In this document: positions 11,658-23,548 of the stretch, piece after piece
Layout of the letters: every line of letters begins with the position of its first letter
Position numbering within the stretch: position 1 is the first letter of the stretch
Assembly (NCBI GenBank): GCA_025403435.1
Contig: JAJQZP010000049.1
Coordinates: 253,487 to 317,486, forward strand
Direction of reading: 5' to 3'
Source of the DNA: Artocarpus heterophyllus
Taxonomy: Eukaryota; Streptophyta; Magnoliopsida; Rosales; Moraceae
Length of the DNA stretch: 64,000 bases
Notes under the pieces: generated by a model
Seen by the model: only the letters and a program-made list of their open reading frames with translations
Told to the model about the DNA's origin: nothing
Databases searched by the model: none
Program-made: the position numbers and the translations under genes

Positions 11658-11799
11658 CCACTAATAAGCCACGAATTCCACTTGGTACGCTACTGGTGCT
11701 CTAAGGGTATCGAAATGCTTCACTACTAAGTCTAACCGATATTTAGCTACTTGCAAACTCCCATTTCCATCAAAAGTCGGGATAAACATACGCCTAACT
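11658..11799 (-). pseudogene. Element C gag fragment 2
   Basis: The minus-strand reading contains PTFDGNGSLQVAKYRLDL and a following KHFDTL segment, matching the ILTFDGNEDPQLAEYWLDL region of B1 Gag. It is flanked by the solo LTR and by B1. Confidence 0.8.
11795..11799. other. Target-site duplication TAACT (left) of B1
   Basis: TAACT directly before TGTAACACCCC at 11800, repeated at 20760-20764. Confidence 0.92.
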
Positions 11800-13919
11800 T
11801 GTAACACCCCAAAATTTATTTAATGTTAATGTAATATAAATGATGAATTAGTGTGCCATAATTAATGTTTTAACATTAATTAGATTATTTGGTTGGATTT
11901 TGAATTTTTGGTTGTTTTGTTAATTTGTTGAATCCAAATGATTTCTTATTGATTTAAATTGATGTCTTGAGTTTTAAAACACAACAATTTGTAAAATGTT
12001 AAAAATACTCCGTTTTACAAAACCGTGGGCGGCACATGGTTTTCGCACAGTAAAACCGTCCATCGATTTTCTCTATTTATTTCCTTTCCCTCTCTCTCTC
12101 TCCTCACTCTCACGACACACTCTCTCTCTCCCTTGATCTCTCTCTCGGCAACCCTCTCTCTCTCTATCTCTCTCAAAATTTTTGACACCAAATTCGAATC
12201 CAAGCTTCGGGTTAGCAAGGAGGAAGCTCGGGGACGTGATTTAGCAACTGAGAACGCGGATTGAAGCTTTGATTCGAGGTTAGTTTTGAAATTTCTAAAC
12301 TTTTTCCAAAATTTTCAATTTTGTGCATTTTTGAAATCTAGGTTTGTTTAAGCTTAGAAAACCTTGGATTTGAGTTAAATGAACTTAGAACACCTAGAAT
12401 CTAAGCTTAGATTGAAGAAAAACCAATTGGATTCAAGATTTTCATTTTTCCTCAATTTTTCCTATTTTCAGATTTTTGGGATTTTGTGTTTGAATCTTGT
12501 TTAAATGAGTTTTAAAGTGTCTAAATATGTTTTTCTATCATCTATGAATGTTTTTAATGCCTGAGATTTGAGAAAAACATGTTAGAATCAAGATTTGGGT
12601 TTTGGGGAAATCGAAACCCGTGGCTAGAATTTCTGGGTTTTCCCATTTCGGCAGGCCGAACTATGTGTTTGGTAGGCCAGAATAGGGATCGACAGGCCGG
12701 TGTTCTTCAGTTTGGTAGTCCGAACCTGGAAATTATTTGGCCGACCGAACTTTGCTTCCGGCAGGCCGAACTGTGCAGTTCGGCAGGCCGAAGCAGGGAG
12801 TCCGGCAGGCCGACCAAGGCATGGAAATTTTTGTGATTTTTACCCGTTTTCACTGTTTTGAACCCTGATTTAAATTCCAACCTTATAGGATGATTTTAAT
12901 GATACAAATGGCACACTAGGACATCATGAAATGGTTTAGTAACATAGAATGTCTCGAACTAGTTATTGATCGACTTAGTTTGTATCTAGGATCGTTCGTG
13001 GTTCCGCAGAGCTAACGTATAGCGGACCGGGATTACGGTGTGGGGCACCGGCACAAGCATTGAGGTAGGACTTCTATCCTATTTCTTTGGTAGCCTGGTT
13101 TTGAAATGATTTGGCTTTAAAAAGGATTTCTATTAAAATGATTTCAACGGTTGTTTGAAAAATGAATTTATCGGTTATATTTTGATATACCGTGAACTGA
13201 AATGACCTTCATAATAAATATAAATGACAACACTCGGTAATTGGGTTTTGAATGATGATGATAATAAACATATAGGCGTGAGGCCATATCAGAGATCGGG
13301 TCGTGTAGCGATCGACCTTGGGGGCAGGTCTCGAAACCCAGCTGGGCCACTACGGTGGTGATATTATGGTTTGCCTAGGAAAAGAAAAATGATATTTCTG
13401 ATTGTGCGAGTAGACGGTTCTGGGTCAGGACGGTTCTACTCAAAATTATTTATTTATTTATTTATTTAAGGTTTCTCTTGAGTACTCCTAAACAATGAAA
13501 TATTTCTTTGAATTAAATTATTTTAATAAAACATAGTCCTACTGAGCCTTTCGCTCACGTTTTATTTGTTTTAAATTTCCCCCTCTAGGTGGTTTCCCAT
13601 TTAGGTTTGGAGAGGATTCTTCGGACCGAACTCAGGAGCAATAGAAGGATTATCTAATTTATTTGTATTATTTAAATCAAGGCATGTAAGAATCTTAACT
13701 TTATTTGTATCTTGGACTGTAATTGTATTTATGATATTGTTAGTACCATGCGTGTGCACAAGTTGTGGGTCTGTGGGACCCATATTCGCTATGTTTATTA
13801 TTTAATTTTTCATATTTTATATTTAACTCAAACTTTTAAACTTTAGATTTTAATTAAATTCTCTTTTAAATTAACTTAAATAATCCACCACGTCGTCTCC
13901 CGTACCCCGGGGCGTGACA
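11800..13919 (+). repeat. 5' LTR of B1
   Basis: Bounded by TGTAACACCCC and GGGGCGTGACA. An AT-rich promoter-like TCTATTTATTTCC (about 12068-12080) is followed by a CT-microsatellite leader (12085-12175), the palindromic cluster, then GC-rich blocks conserved in other LTRs (12946-13075 and 13285-13365). Confidence 0.94.
12647..12815 (+). repeat. Palindromic-motif cluster in B1 5' LTR
   Basis: About eight copies or variants of TTCGGCAGGCCGAA within 170 bases, roughly 550 bases downstream of the putative promoter and so probably transcribed. Confidence 0.85.
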
Positions 13920-13922
13920 GAA

Positions 13923-13934
13923 TGGTATCAGAGC
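13923..13934 (+). other. Primer binding site of B1
   Basis: TGGTATCAGAGC, 3 bases after the LTR end; initiator tRNA-Met type. Confidence 0.9.
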
Positions 13935-14024
13935 TCAAGATTATGAACCTTGGGAATTGTACACACATAGGTTTGACAATGAAATACCTCTGACAGTCCA
14001 AATTTTGTTTTCAGAAGTGAGAGA

Positions 14025-17000
14025 ATGGCACCTAGACGTCGTTCGACAGCTGACGCTGAGTTCAGAAATGATGAGAGCATGATGTGGTCTATGTTTGTGG
14101 CTTTTCGGCAGATGGCAGCCGGGACTAGACCGGGAGATTCTGATATTGGTAGTCAGCATGCATACTTTAAGGAATTTCGGTGGGCTTCTATTTTGACTTT
14201 TGATGGCAATGAGGATCCGCAGTTAGCAGAGTATTGGCTGGATTTGATCCTGAAGCATTTGGATACTCTTGGTGTGCCTGAGGAGTATCGTGTGGAGTTT
14301 GATGCGTACAAGCTCGAGGGTGGCGCTAACACTTGGTGGAAGCAGGCTAAGCGTCTGGAGCGCGGTAGTGATATTAGTTGGGACAGGTTCGAGGAACTGT
14401 TCTATGATCGATATTTTTCACAGGGGTATAGAGATCAGAAGGCAGCTGAGTTCTACAGGTTGCAGCAGGCTGATCTGTCAGTTCGGGAGTATGAGGCAAA
14501 GTTTAATGAGTTGGCTTGGTTTGCTCCATCAACGGTGGCATCGGAGCATGAGAAATGTATTAAGTTTCAGGAGAGGCTCAAGGCTCCTATTCGACGGCAG
14601 TTGGTTGCTCTACGACTTAGGAGTTTCAGAAAGCTTGTGTCGTTGGCGATCTCTGTGGAGAATGATTATGTGCAGTATTGTGAGGACCGAGCCAAGGCTT
14701 CAGGAGGACCGCAGAGGAGTGGTAGGAAGAGCACAAGTAGTCATCCAGCTCTAGGGAAAGGCAAGCAAGGCGGTGCGACCAGTGGTAGCAGCAGTTCGTC
14801 TGGCAGCGGGCGCAGTAATCCCTACAGTTTTCATTGTCATTTTTGTCAGCAGCCCAGACATATCAAGAGGAATTGCCCGATCAGGAGTGCTCGCCTTAGA
14901 TCTCAGACCGGGGAGGATGCCAGTCGTCAGTCTTAGCCTTAGACCCTACCTCCACCTCCGTAGTACCCGCAGTTGCAGTGTCCGTAGTTCTCTCCTCAGC
15001 AATTCTCATATCCGGCACGGGGGCAGCAGCCGCAGCATTTTCAACGTAGTGTTCCTCAGTATCGAGCACCGAGTATGGGTAGTGTGCAGTCGTCTCCATC
15101 TCAGCAGCATCGACCGAGTAATCCAGGACCCAGCAATGTCGGTAGAGGAAAAGGAAAGGCACCAGTGCAGGTTCATGCAATGGCATCTGGAGGGTCAGAT
15201 TCTCAGACTGGTAACACGGTTGTTGATGGTATGATCTTGGTTTCTAGGTCTTTAGCTCGCGTTTTATTTGATACCGGTGCCTCTCATTCTCTCATTTTGA
15301 GTTCTTTTGTACATGCCTTGGGATTAGAGGTGGAAGAGTTTAATGAACCCCTAGTCATAACTTCTCCCTTGGGACGGGTGTGTGTAAATTGTATGTGTAA
15401 ATCCTGTAAAATAAAGATTGGGGATGAGATTTTGAAAAGTGATTTGATTATACTCCCCATGAGCTCCTATGATGTAATTCTAGGGATGGACTGGTTCTCC
15501 AGGTATAGTGCAGTCGTGGACTGCCAACTTACAAAAGTGACCCTAGTGTCTGATAGGGGGACGATGATCACTTACCAGGGTGGTGGTGATTAGTTAATGA
15601 GTGAGCGTCTTATGAAGTCGTGTCTAGGAGGGCGAAGGAATCTAGGTTGTTGTGCTTTTCTTGCCAATCTAGATTGCGAGCCCTATGTGTCAAGAGGCAG
15701 TTTAGCGATTCCGGTGGTTGATGAGTTCGAGGATGTCTTCCCCGATGAGTTGCCAGGATTACCACCGCATCGGGAGATTGAGTTTGGTATTGAGTTGTTT
15801 CCAGGGACATCACCGATTTCTATGGCACCTTATCGGATGGCACCGACAAAAATGAAAGAATTGAGGAAGCAACTTCAGGAGCTTGCTGATAAAGGATATA
15901 TTCGAAATAGCACATCTCCATGGGCAGCACCGGTTTTGTTTGCTAAAAAGCACGATGGGACTCTCAGGTTGTGTGTGGATTATCGGCAGCTGAATCGTGT
16001 TACGGTGAAGAACAAGTATCCCTTGCCTAGGATTGATGAGTTGTTTGATCAGTTGGGAGGTTCGCAGTACTTCTCGAAGATTGATTTGCGTTCGGGTTAT
16101 CATCAGCTCAGGATTAAGGAAGAGGATATTCCCAAGACAGCTTTCAGGACTCAGTATGGGCACTTTGAGTTTCTGGTTATGTCGTTTGGGTTGACAAATG
16201 CTCCGACAGCTTTTATGGATTTGATGAACAGAATATTCAGGCCGTATCTGGATCAGTTCGTGATCGTGTTCATCGATGATATTCTTGTGTATTCTAAGAC
16301 TTGGGAGGAGCATGAGCAGCATCTTCGGATCGTGCTTCAGACTCTGCAGGAGCACCAGTTGTATGCTAAGAGGGAAAAGTATGAGTTCTGGTTGACTGAG
16401 GTCAAGTTTCTGGGTCATGTTATCTCGGAGCATGGTATTTCTGTGGATCCGTCCAAGATTAAAGCTATATTGGAGTGGGAACGACCAAGGAATGTAACGG
16501 AGATTCGCAGCTTCTTGGGTCTTGCTAAATATTATAGGAAATTTGTAAAGGATTTTTTGAAGATTGCAACTCCATTGACGAGATTGATCAAGAAAAATGT
16601 CAGGTTTGAGTGGAATGAAGATTGTGAGCTTTCTTTTTAGGAATTGAAGAATCGGTTGACTTCAGCTCCAGTGTTGGTTATTCCTAGCAGTGACGAGCCG
16701 TATGAGGTTTATGCGGATGCTTCAGGGCGCGGACTTGGATGCGTGTTGATGCAGCATGGACGTGTGGTTGCGTACGGATCGAGACAGCTACGACCTCACG
16801 AGCGGAATTATCCTACTCATGATTTAGAGCTTGCGACGGTATTTACGCGTTAAAGATTTGGAGATATTACTTGTATGGAGCGTTGTTTCAGGTCTTCTCC
16901 GATCACAAGAGTTTGAGATATTTGTTCACTCAGAGGGATCTTAATCTGAGGCAGCGTAGATGGATCGAGTATATGGAGGATTATGATTTTGCGTTGCAGT

Positions 17001-18598
17001 ATCATCCCAAGAAGGCTAATGTGGTCGCGGACACGCTTAGCAGGAAGTCTTCAGGGATTCTAGCTTGTTTGGTTTTTGAGGACTGGAGCAGGGATGCGAC
17101 AGTGAGTGAGTATCGGCTACGGTATCATGAAGACTGTGATCGAGTTTCGGTGTATCATGTGGAAGCGACTCTAGCTCTTGTTCGGATGGTGAAGCAAAGT
17201 CAGTGGCAGGATCGGCATTTGTAGGGGATTTGGTCGCGGATTCACAACGGGGAGCAGTTTAAAGAATGGAGCGTGCATGCAGATGGATCGTTGTACTTTC
17301 AGGAGCGTCTTGCAGTTCCAGCTATCGCCGAGGTGATGAAAGCCGTTTTGGACGAAGCTCATAGGTCTTAGTTAGCTATTCATCCGGGGAGCACCAAGAT
17401 GAAGAGGCAGTATTGGTGGAGAGGCATGAAGAAAGATGTTCGAGAGTACGTGGCCAAGTGTTCGACGTGTCTTTAGGTGAAAACCGAGCATCAGAAGCCT
17501 GCAGGTCAGCTTCAGCCGCTTCCTATTCTAGGGTGGAAATGGGAGCATGTGACGATGGATTTTCTCACAACATTGCCGAGGACGAAGCAGCGGCACGATG
17601 CGGTTTGGGTTGTGGTTGACAGGTTGATGAAATCGGCGCATTTCATTCCGTTTAGGTCGACGTGTTCGAGGAAGGTTCTCGGGGAGTTGTATCTACAGAA
17701 CATTGTGAGGTTGCATGGAGTTCCTTTGTCCATCACCTCTGATCGAGACACCAGGTTTAATGCTAAGTACTGGAGGAGTTTTCAGGAGGCTTTAGGTATG
17801 GATTTGAACTTCAGTACGGCGTTTCATCCTCAGACTGATGGGCAGTCTGAGCGGGTTATTCAGGTTCTCGAGGATATGTTGCGTGCTTGTGCGTTGGACT
17901 TCAGTGGGAACTAGAAGCAATGTTTGCATTTGGCGGAGTTCGCGTACAACAATAGCTATCAGGCGAGTATCGGTATAGCACCATTTGAGGCGTTGTATGG
18001 GCGACCGTGTCAGTAACCTGTGTGTTGGGCCGAGCCAGAAGATAGGGTTATTCTTGGACCGGATGAGATCCGTGATAGTAACGAGAAAGTCGCGGTGATT
18101 CGAGATCGGTTGAGGGCAGCTCAGAGTCGGCAGAAGAGCTACGCGGATAGGAGACGTAGACCTTTAGAGTTCGCTGTTGGAGATTTCGTTCTCTTGAGGG
18201 TATTGCCTCGTAAGGGAACTATGCGGTTCGGAGTGAGTGGGAAGCTCGCACCGAGGTATATTGGGTCGTTCGAGATCACTCAACGTGTTGGTGTGGTCGC
18301 TTATCGGCTTGATCTTCCGCCCGAACTTTCTCATGTTCACGATGTATATCATGTGTCGATGCTTAGGAAGCGTCCACCTGAGCAGGGTAAGATAGTTTCG
18401 TTTCGCGATGTGCAGGTTCAGGAGGATACGACGTACGAAGAAGTGCCGATTCAGATTATCGACCGGAAAGTGATTAGTTTGCGTCGCCGTGAGATACCGT
18501 TGGTAAAAGTCATGTGGCAGCATCATGGGGTTGATGAAGCCACTTGGGAACTAGAGTCGAGCATGCGGGAATTGTATCCGTATTTATTTTGTTTTTGA
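14025..18598 (+). pseudogene. B1 gag-pol polyprotein, broken by stops and a frameshift
   Basis: Gag starts MAPRRRSTADAE at 14025, with one zinc knuckle, CHFCQQPRHIKRNC, near 14835. Protease has FDTGASHS at about 15267; reverse transcriptase has FIDD at 16269; then RNase H, integrase (HHCC region, TSDRDTRF, GQSERV) and a chromodomain-like end (DEATWELESS). Stops are TAG at 14934, 14940, 14976, 15000, 15591, 16638, 17222, about 17369, 17474 and 17912, plus TAA at 18014. Most sit where family members have Gln or Trp. A frameshift between about 16838 and 16870, in the RNase H segment ELATV-FALKIW, moves the rest to another frame. The stop at 18596-18598 agrees with the family's C-terminus. Confidence 0.93.
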
Positions 18599-18633
18599 GA
18601 TGAGTTGTAAATTTCAAGGGCGAAATTTCTTTT

Positions 18634-18645
18634 AGGGGTGGAGAG
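18634..18645 (+). other. Polypurine tract of B1
   Basis: AGGGGTGGAGAG, one base before the 3' LTR. Confidence 0.85.
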
Positions 18646-18646
18646 T

Positions 18647-20759
18647 TGTAACGCCCCGAAATTTATTTAATGTTAATGTAATATAAATGATGAATTAGTG
18701 TGCCATAATTAATGTTTTAACATTAATTAGATTATTTGGTTGGATTTTGAATTTTTGGTTGTTTTGTTAATTTGTTGAATCCAAATGATTTCTTATTGAT
18801 TTAAATTGATGTCTTGAGTTTTAAAACACAACAATTTGTAAAATGTTAAAAATACTCCGTTTTACAAAATCATGGGCGGCACATGGTTTTCGCACAGTAA
18901 AACCGCCCATCGATTTTCTCTATTTATTTCATTTCCCTCTCTCTCTCTCCTCACTCTCACGACACACACACACTCTCTCTCTCTCTTGATCTCTCTCTCG
19001 GCAACCCTCTCTCTCTCTATCTCTCTCAAAATTTTTGACACCAAATTCGAATCCAAGCTTCGGGTTAGCAATGAGGAAGCTCGGGGACTTGATTTAGCAA
19101 CCGAGAACGCGGATTGAAGCTTCGATTCGAGGTTAGTTTTGAAATTTCTAAACTTTTTCTAAAATTTTCAATTTTGTGCATTTTTGAAATCTAGGTTTGT
19201 TTAAGCTTAGAAAACCTTGGATTTGAGTTAAATGAACTTAGAACACCTAGAATCTAAGCTTAGATTGAAGAAAAACCGATTGGATTCAAGATTTTTCATT
19301 TTTTCTCAATTTTTCCTATTTTTGGATTTTTGGGATTTTGTGTTTGAATCTTGTTTAAATGAGTTTTAAAGCGTCTAAATATGTTTTCCTATCATCTATG
19401 AATGTTTTCCATGCTTGAGATTTGAGAAAAACATGTTAGAATCAAGATTTGGGTTTTGGGGAAATCGAAACCCGTGGCTAGAATTTCTGGGTTTTCCCAT
19501 TTCGGCAGGCCGAACTATGTGTTTGGTAGGCCAGAATAGGGATCGACAGGCTGGTGTTCTTCAGTTCGGCAGGCCGAACCTGAAAATTGTTCGGCCGGCC
19601 GAACTTTGCTTCCAACAGGCCGAACTGTGCAGTTCGGCAGACCGAAGCAGGGAGTCCGGCAGGCCGACCGAGGCATGAAAATTTTTGTGGTTTTTACCCG
19701 TTTTCACTGTTTTGAACCCTGATTTAAATTCCAACCTTATAGGATGAATTTAATGATACAAATGGCACACTAGGACATCATGAAATGGTTTAGTAACATA
19801 GAATGTCTCGAACTAGTTATTGATCGACTTAGTTTGTATCTAGGATCGTTCGTGGTTCCGCGGAGCTAACGTATAGCGGACCAGGATTACGGTGTGGGGC
19901 ACCGGCACAAGCATTGAGGTAGGACTTCTATCCTATTTCTTTGGTAGCCTGGTTTTGAAATGGTTTGGCTTTAAAAAGGATTTCTATTAAAATGATTTCA
20001 ACGGTTGTTTGAAAAATGAATTTATCGGTTATATTTTGATATACCGTAAACTGAAATGAACTTCATAATAAATATAAATGACAACACTCGGTAATTGGGT
20101 TTTGAATGATGATGATAATAAACATATAGGCGTGATGCCATATCAGAGATCGGGTCGTGTAGCGATCGACCTTGGGGGCAGGTCCCGAAACCCAGCTGGG
20201 CCACTATGGTGGTGATATTATGGTTTGCCTAGGAAAAGAAAAATGATATTTCTGATTGTGCGAGTAGACGGTTCTGGGTCAGGATGGTTCTACTCAAAAT
20301 TGTTTATTTATTTAAGGTTTCTCTTGAGTACTCCTAAACAATGAAATATTTCTTTGAATTAAATTATTTTAATAAAACATAGTCCTACTGAGCCTTTCGC
20401 TCACGTTTTATTTGTTTTAAATTTCTCCCTCTAGGTGGTTTCCCATTTAGGTTTGGTTCTTCGGACCGAACTCAGGAGCAATAGAAGGATTTTCTAATTT
20501 ATTTGTATTATTTAAATCAAGGCATGTAAGAATCTTAACTTTATTTGTATCTTGGACTGTAATTGTATCTATGATATTGTCAGTACCATGTGTGTGCACA
20601 AGTTGTGGGTCTGTGGGACCCATATTCGCTATGTTTATTATTTAATTTTTCATATTTTATATTTAACTCAAACTTTTAAACTTTGGATTTTAATTAAATT
20701 CTCTTTTAAATTAACTTAAATAATCCGCCACGTCACCTCCCGTACCCCGAGGCGTAACA
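18647..20759 (+). repeat. 3' LTR of B1
   Basis: Bounded by TGTAACGCCCC and GAGGCGTAACA; collinear with 11800-13919. It has a slightly longer CA/CT microsatellite near 18964 and lost a short piece near 20455 relative to the 5' copy. Confidence 0.94.
19501..19669 (+). repeat. Palindromic-motif cluster in B1 3' LTR
   Basis: Same arrangement as 12647-12815, differing by substitutions only. Confidence 0.85.
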
Positions 20760-20764
20760 TAACT
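20760..20764. other. Target-site duplication TAACT (right) of B1
   Basis: Perfect match to 11795-11799. Confidence 0.92.
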
Positions 20765-20915
20765 CCTTAGAGTTCTTCTGCCAGTGACTCACCTCAGGAT
20801 GGCTAAGTCTAACCCTTGCTGCCACTTGTTGAAAAGTGACAAATGTAGCTCCTATCATACTTCCCTCATTTGCGGGACTTGCATCAGCCACAGTTGGATG
20901 ATGCCCAGGTGCCAT
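20765..20915 (-). pseudogene. Element C gag fragment 1 (N-terminus)
   Basis: The minus-strand ATG at 20915 begins MAPGHHPTVADASPANEGSM, matching the MAPRRRSTADAEFRNDESMM start of B1 Gag, followed by FVTFQQVAA. The fragment stops where B1 inserted. Confidence 0.8.
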
Positions 20916-21005
20916 TCTCTCAATTCTAAAAACAAAATTAGACTGCCAAAGGCTTTTCACTGTCGAACCTATGTGTGCACAATTCCTAAGGCTCGTAACC
21001 TTGAA

Positions 21006-21016
21006 CTCTGATACCA
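21006..21016 (-). other. Primer binding site of element C
   Basis: Minus-strand TGGTATCAGAG, 3 bases from the LTR end at 21020. Confidence 0.85.
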
Positions 21017-21019
21017 TTC

Positions 21020-23271
21020 TGTCACGTCTCAAAGTACGGGAGGTGACGTTGTGGTCAAGCTAGATTAATTAAATTGAGTTTTTATTAAAAATTTCCAATT
21101 TAAGGCATTAGTTAATTATTTAAAATGTGGTAAATTTAAAACTTTTTAATCAATTATTAAAATAATAAAGCAAATAAGGGGGAGACTAAAATGAACTAGA
21201 ATAATAAAGGGGGAAAGGAGGGTACGTGTTGAGTCCCACCGGGCCCACAACTTGTGCACACACATAGTATCAACAATAAATTATTACAATCACAGTCCAA
21301 TATGAGAGATAAAATTTAAATAATACATGTCTTGATTTACTTCAGCTGCTAACCTACTCAAGGTCTTTTATTGCTCTCAAGTTCGGGCGACAGACTCCCA
21401 GTCGGTCCTAAGCTGCAATCCACCGAAGGGAAAGGTTTTTGAAAACAGGCAAAGAAAATGTGAGCAGAATGCTTAGTAGGACTAAAGATTCGAAGAACAT
21501 TTAATTAAATATAAAATTCTACCATAGACAAGACTTATAAAAATGACAAACTGAAATTCGTTAAACTCATACTTACCATCTTACTCTTTTTCATCCAAGT
21601 CTAATCTAGGGTTGAGCTTTGAAAATATTAAATCAAGGTTAGATCTGTTAGAACACAAGAATTATAAAATGCCGTAAATAGACCTATAAAATTTATTTTT
21701 TCACAAATCCATTAGTCATCCGTAAACTTGACTTATTATTTAGTTTCTGGTAAAGCCATCATAGTCACCACCGTAGTGGCCCAGTTAGGTTTTGGGACAT
21801 GCCCCAAAGGTTGCGCTCCTCACGACCTGATCTTTGTACATAGCATCATGATCTGTTTTATCATTCCAGACGGTACTAACCGACACGTTCGATGTCATAC
21901 ATTATCATGTCTCTTTTATCGAATGTTCTCAATTACATTCATTATAATCATCCATTATTTAACTAATAATGAAAATATATGATAAACTTCATTTCTTGAA
22001 GACATTTAAGGAGGAAATGCTTCGTGCTCAAATCCCTTTAAAAACATGGCTATCCAGGAAGAAGGGATAGAAGTCCTACCTCGATACCTTGTATTATGAC
22101 TCAGCACCGCAGTCCCGACCTGCTATATGTTAGCTCCATAGAACCACAAACAACCTTAAATGCAAACTAAGTTCATCAGTATCTGGCTTAAGATATGAGT
22201 ATCAAGCTATCTCATAGTATCCTAGTGTGCCATTTATGTTCGTAAAATCACACTATAAAATTTAAATTCTCAATATGGGTTTAAAACAGTAAAAACGGGT
22301 GTAAAATAGCTATTTTTCCTATGGCCAGTCGGCCTGCTGAATTCCCTAGTTCAGCATGCCGAACTACACAGTTCGACCTATCGGCCAAGCAAGACCGGCC
22401 TGCTGAACTTTTCCAGGTTCAGTCTGCCGAATGGATGAGTCCAGCCTACCAGACTCATGAATATGGCCTGCCGAACTGGAAAAATCTAGAAAGTTCTAGA
22501 TTCAAGCTTCGGCCTTTCGAGCTCAAATCTTCATTTCCAACATGTTTTCCCAATTCCCGGGCATAGAAAATATTCATATATGATAGAAAAATTTTGTAGA
22601 ACACTTTTAAACTAATTTAAACAAGATTTACATAGAAAATTCCAATTAAATTCAAAAATGTGAAAAATAGAGAAAAATGAAAAACTTGATTTAAATCCGT
22701 TTTTCATCAAACCAAACCTAGATTCTAAATGTTATGAGTTCCACTAACTTAGGTGTAAGGTTTTCTAAGCTTATAAAACTTGATTCACAACGTTTCAAAG
22801 AAATTTAGAAAATTTTGGGCAAAAATTTGAAAATAAGAATTTACCTCAAATTGGAGTTTTAAAACGAGTTTGCGGAAGCTTAATCACGTTCCTTGATCTC
22901 CAATCCAGCTAAGAATCAAAGCTTGGACTTCAAAATCTTGAATCAAAGAGAGAGGGAGAATGGGAAAGAAATGCAGAGAGAGAGAGTGAGAGAAAAGGAG
23001 GGGGAGAGATTTAAATAGAGGAAAATGTGGTTTTGCAAAGTGAAAATCATGTTCTAACACATGATTTTTCAAAATTGGCATATTAGATATTTGACAAATT
23101 GTTTTATTTTAAAAATTCAAAATAACAAACAAATAAAAAGAAAAATAATAAGGAGTGATTAAAAAGAATAAAAAGTAATACCAATTGGGAAATATTACGA
23201 AATGGTTAAATTAAGTTCAAACTTATATTATGGTACACTAATTACACCAAATTAAAAATCGAGGTGTTACA
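21020..23271 (-). repeat. 5' LTR of element C
   Basis: 2252 bp between TGTCACGTCTC and GAGGTGTTACA. It shares conserved GC-rich blocks with family B (22060-22200 and 21760-21850) but is clearly diverged elsewhere. A GA-rich leader lies at about 22945-23010. Confidence 0.87.
22323..22478 (-). repeat. Palindromic-motif cluster in the element C LTR
   Basis: Decayed copies of the 14-mer, for example ATTCGGCAGAC and GTTCGGCATGC on the minus strand. They are AG-centred in the sense of the element. Confidence 0.75.
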
Positions 23272-23443
23272 GGGAGGTACCTGAAATTTGAAGTTCAAAA
23301 AAATATAGCTCAGAGAGCTTCCATAGTTGAATGGTTCATTACAGCTAGCAACGTGAAGGAACGTTGTTTCCTTATCTTGTTGCTTTCCAGATTTACGTTA
23401 TTATTTCTGTTGCTCTTGCATCATTGTGAGCCTCATGTTGCAG

Positions 23444-23450
23444 TATAAAA
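23444..23450 (+). promoter_or_regulatory. TATA box of the lipid-transfer-protein-like gene
   Basis: TATAAAA lies 99 bases upstream of the ATG at 23549, a normal plant spacing allowing for a short 5' UTR. Only about 170 bases of non-LTR sequence separate it from element C. Confidence 0.6.
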
Positions 23451-23548
23451 CCAGTCCTTAAGACAATTTTTTTTGTAGCATTGTCTAAGGTATAGTCATC
23501 ACTACTCATTTGATAGGTAAACGAGGATTTCAGAAGAGAAAATAGATA

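Larger units (their letters stand above)
11800..20759 (+). mobile_element. LTR retrotransposon B1, complete (Ty3/gypsy chromovirus, Tekay/Del-like)
   Basis: 8960 bp, with both LTRs (2120 and 2113 bp), primer site, gag-pol, polypurine tract and a perfect TAACT duplication. The two LTRs look nearly identical, with scattered substitutions and small gaps, so insertion was fairly recent. It lies in the gag of element C. The coding region is broken by many TAG stops and a frameshift, so it is not autonomous. Confidence 0.95.
8588..23271 (-). mobile_element. Element C: decayed Ty3/gypsy element, host of three later insertions
   Basis: Once A1, the solo LTR and B1 are left out, what remains is one minus-strand element: 5' LTR (21020-23271), primer site, and gag in three pieces (20765-20915, 11658-11799, 8593-9233) whose order matches the gag of B1. 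The rest of C lies left of the window beyond A1. C is related to family B but its LTR is clearly diverged. It must be the oldest insertion here. Confidence 0.85.

Noticed and set aside
12025..12264. Open frame rich in Ser and Leu in the B1 LTR (also 18872-19117)
   Set aside because: A translation of the CT-microsatellite leader; it has no protein-like composition and lies in an LTR.
13960..14014. Leader intron before B1 gag like that in family A
   Set aside because: TTTTGTTTTCAG at 14003-14014 is a good acceptor, but the only nearby donor would give an intron of about 45 bases, too short for plants.
15610..16433. Minus-strand frames opposite B1 pol, up to 207 codons
   Set aside because: Shadow frames of the polyprotein; the plus strand carries the RT motifs.
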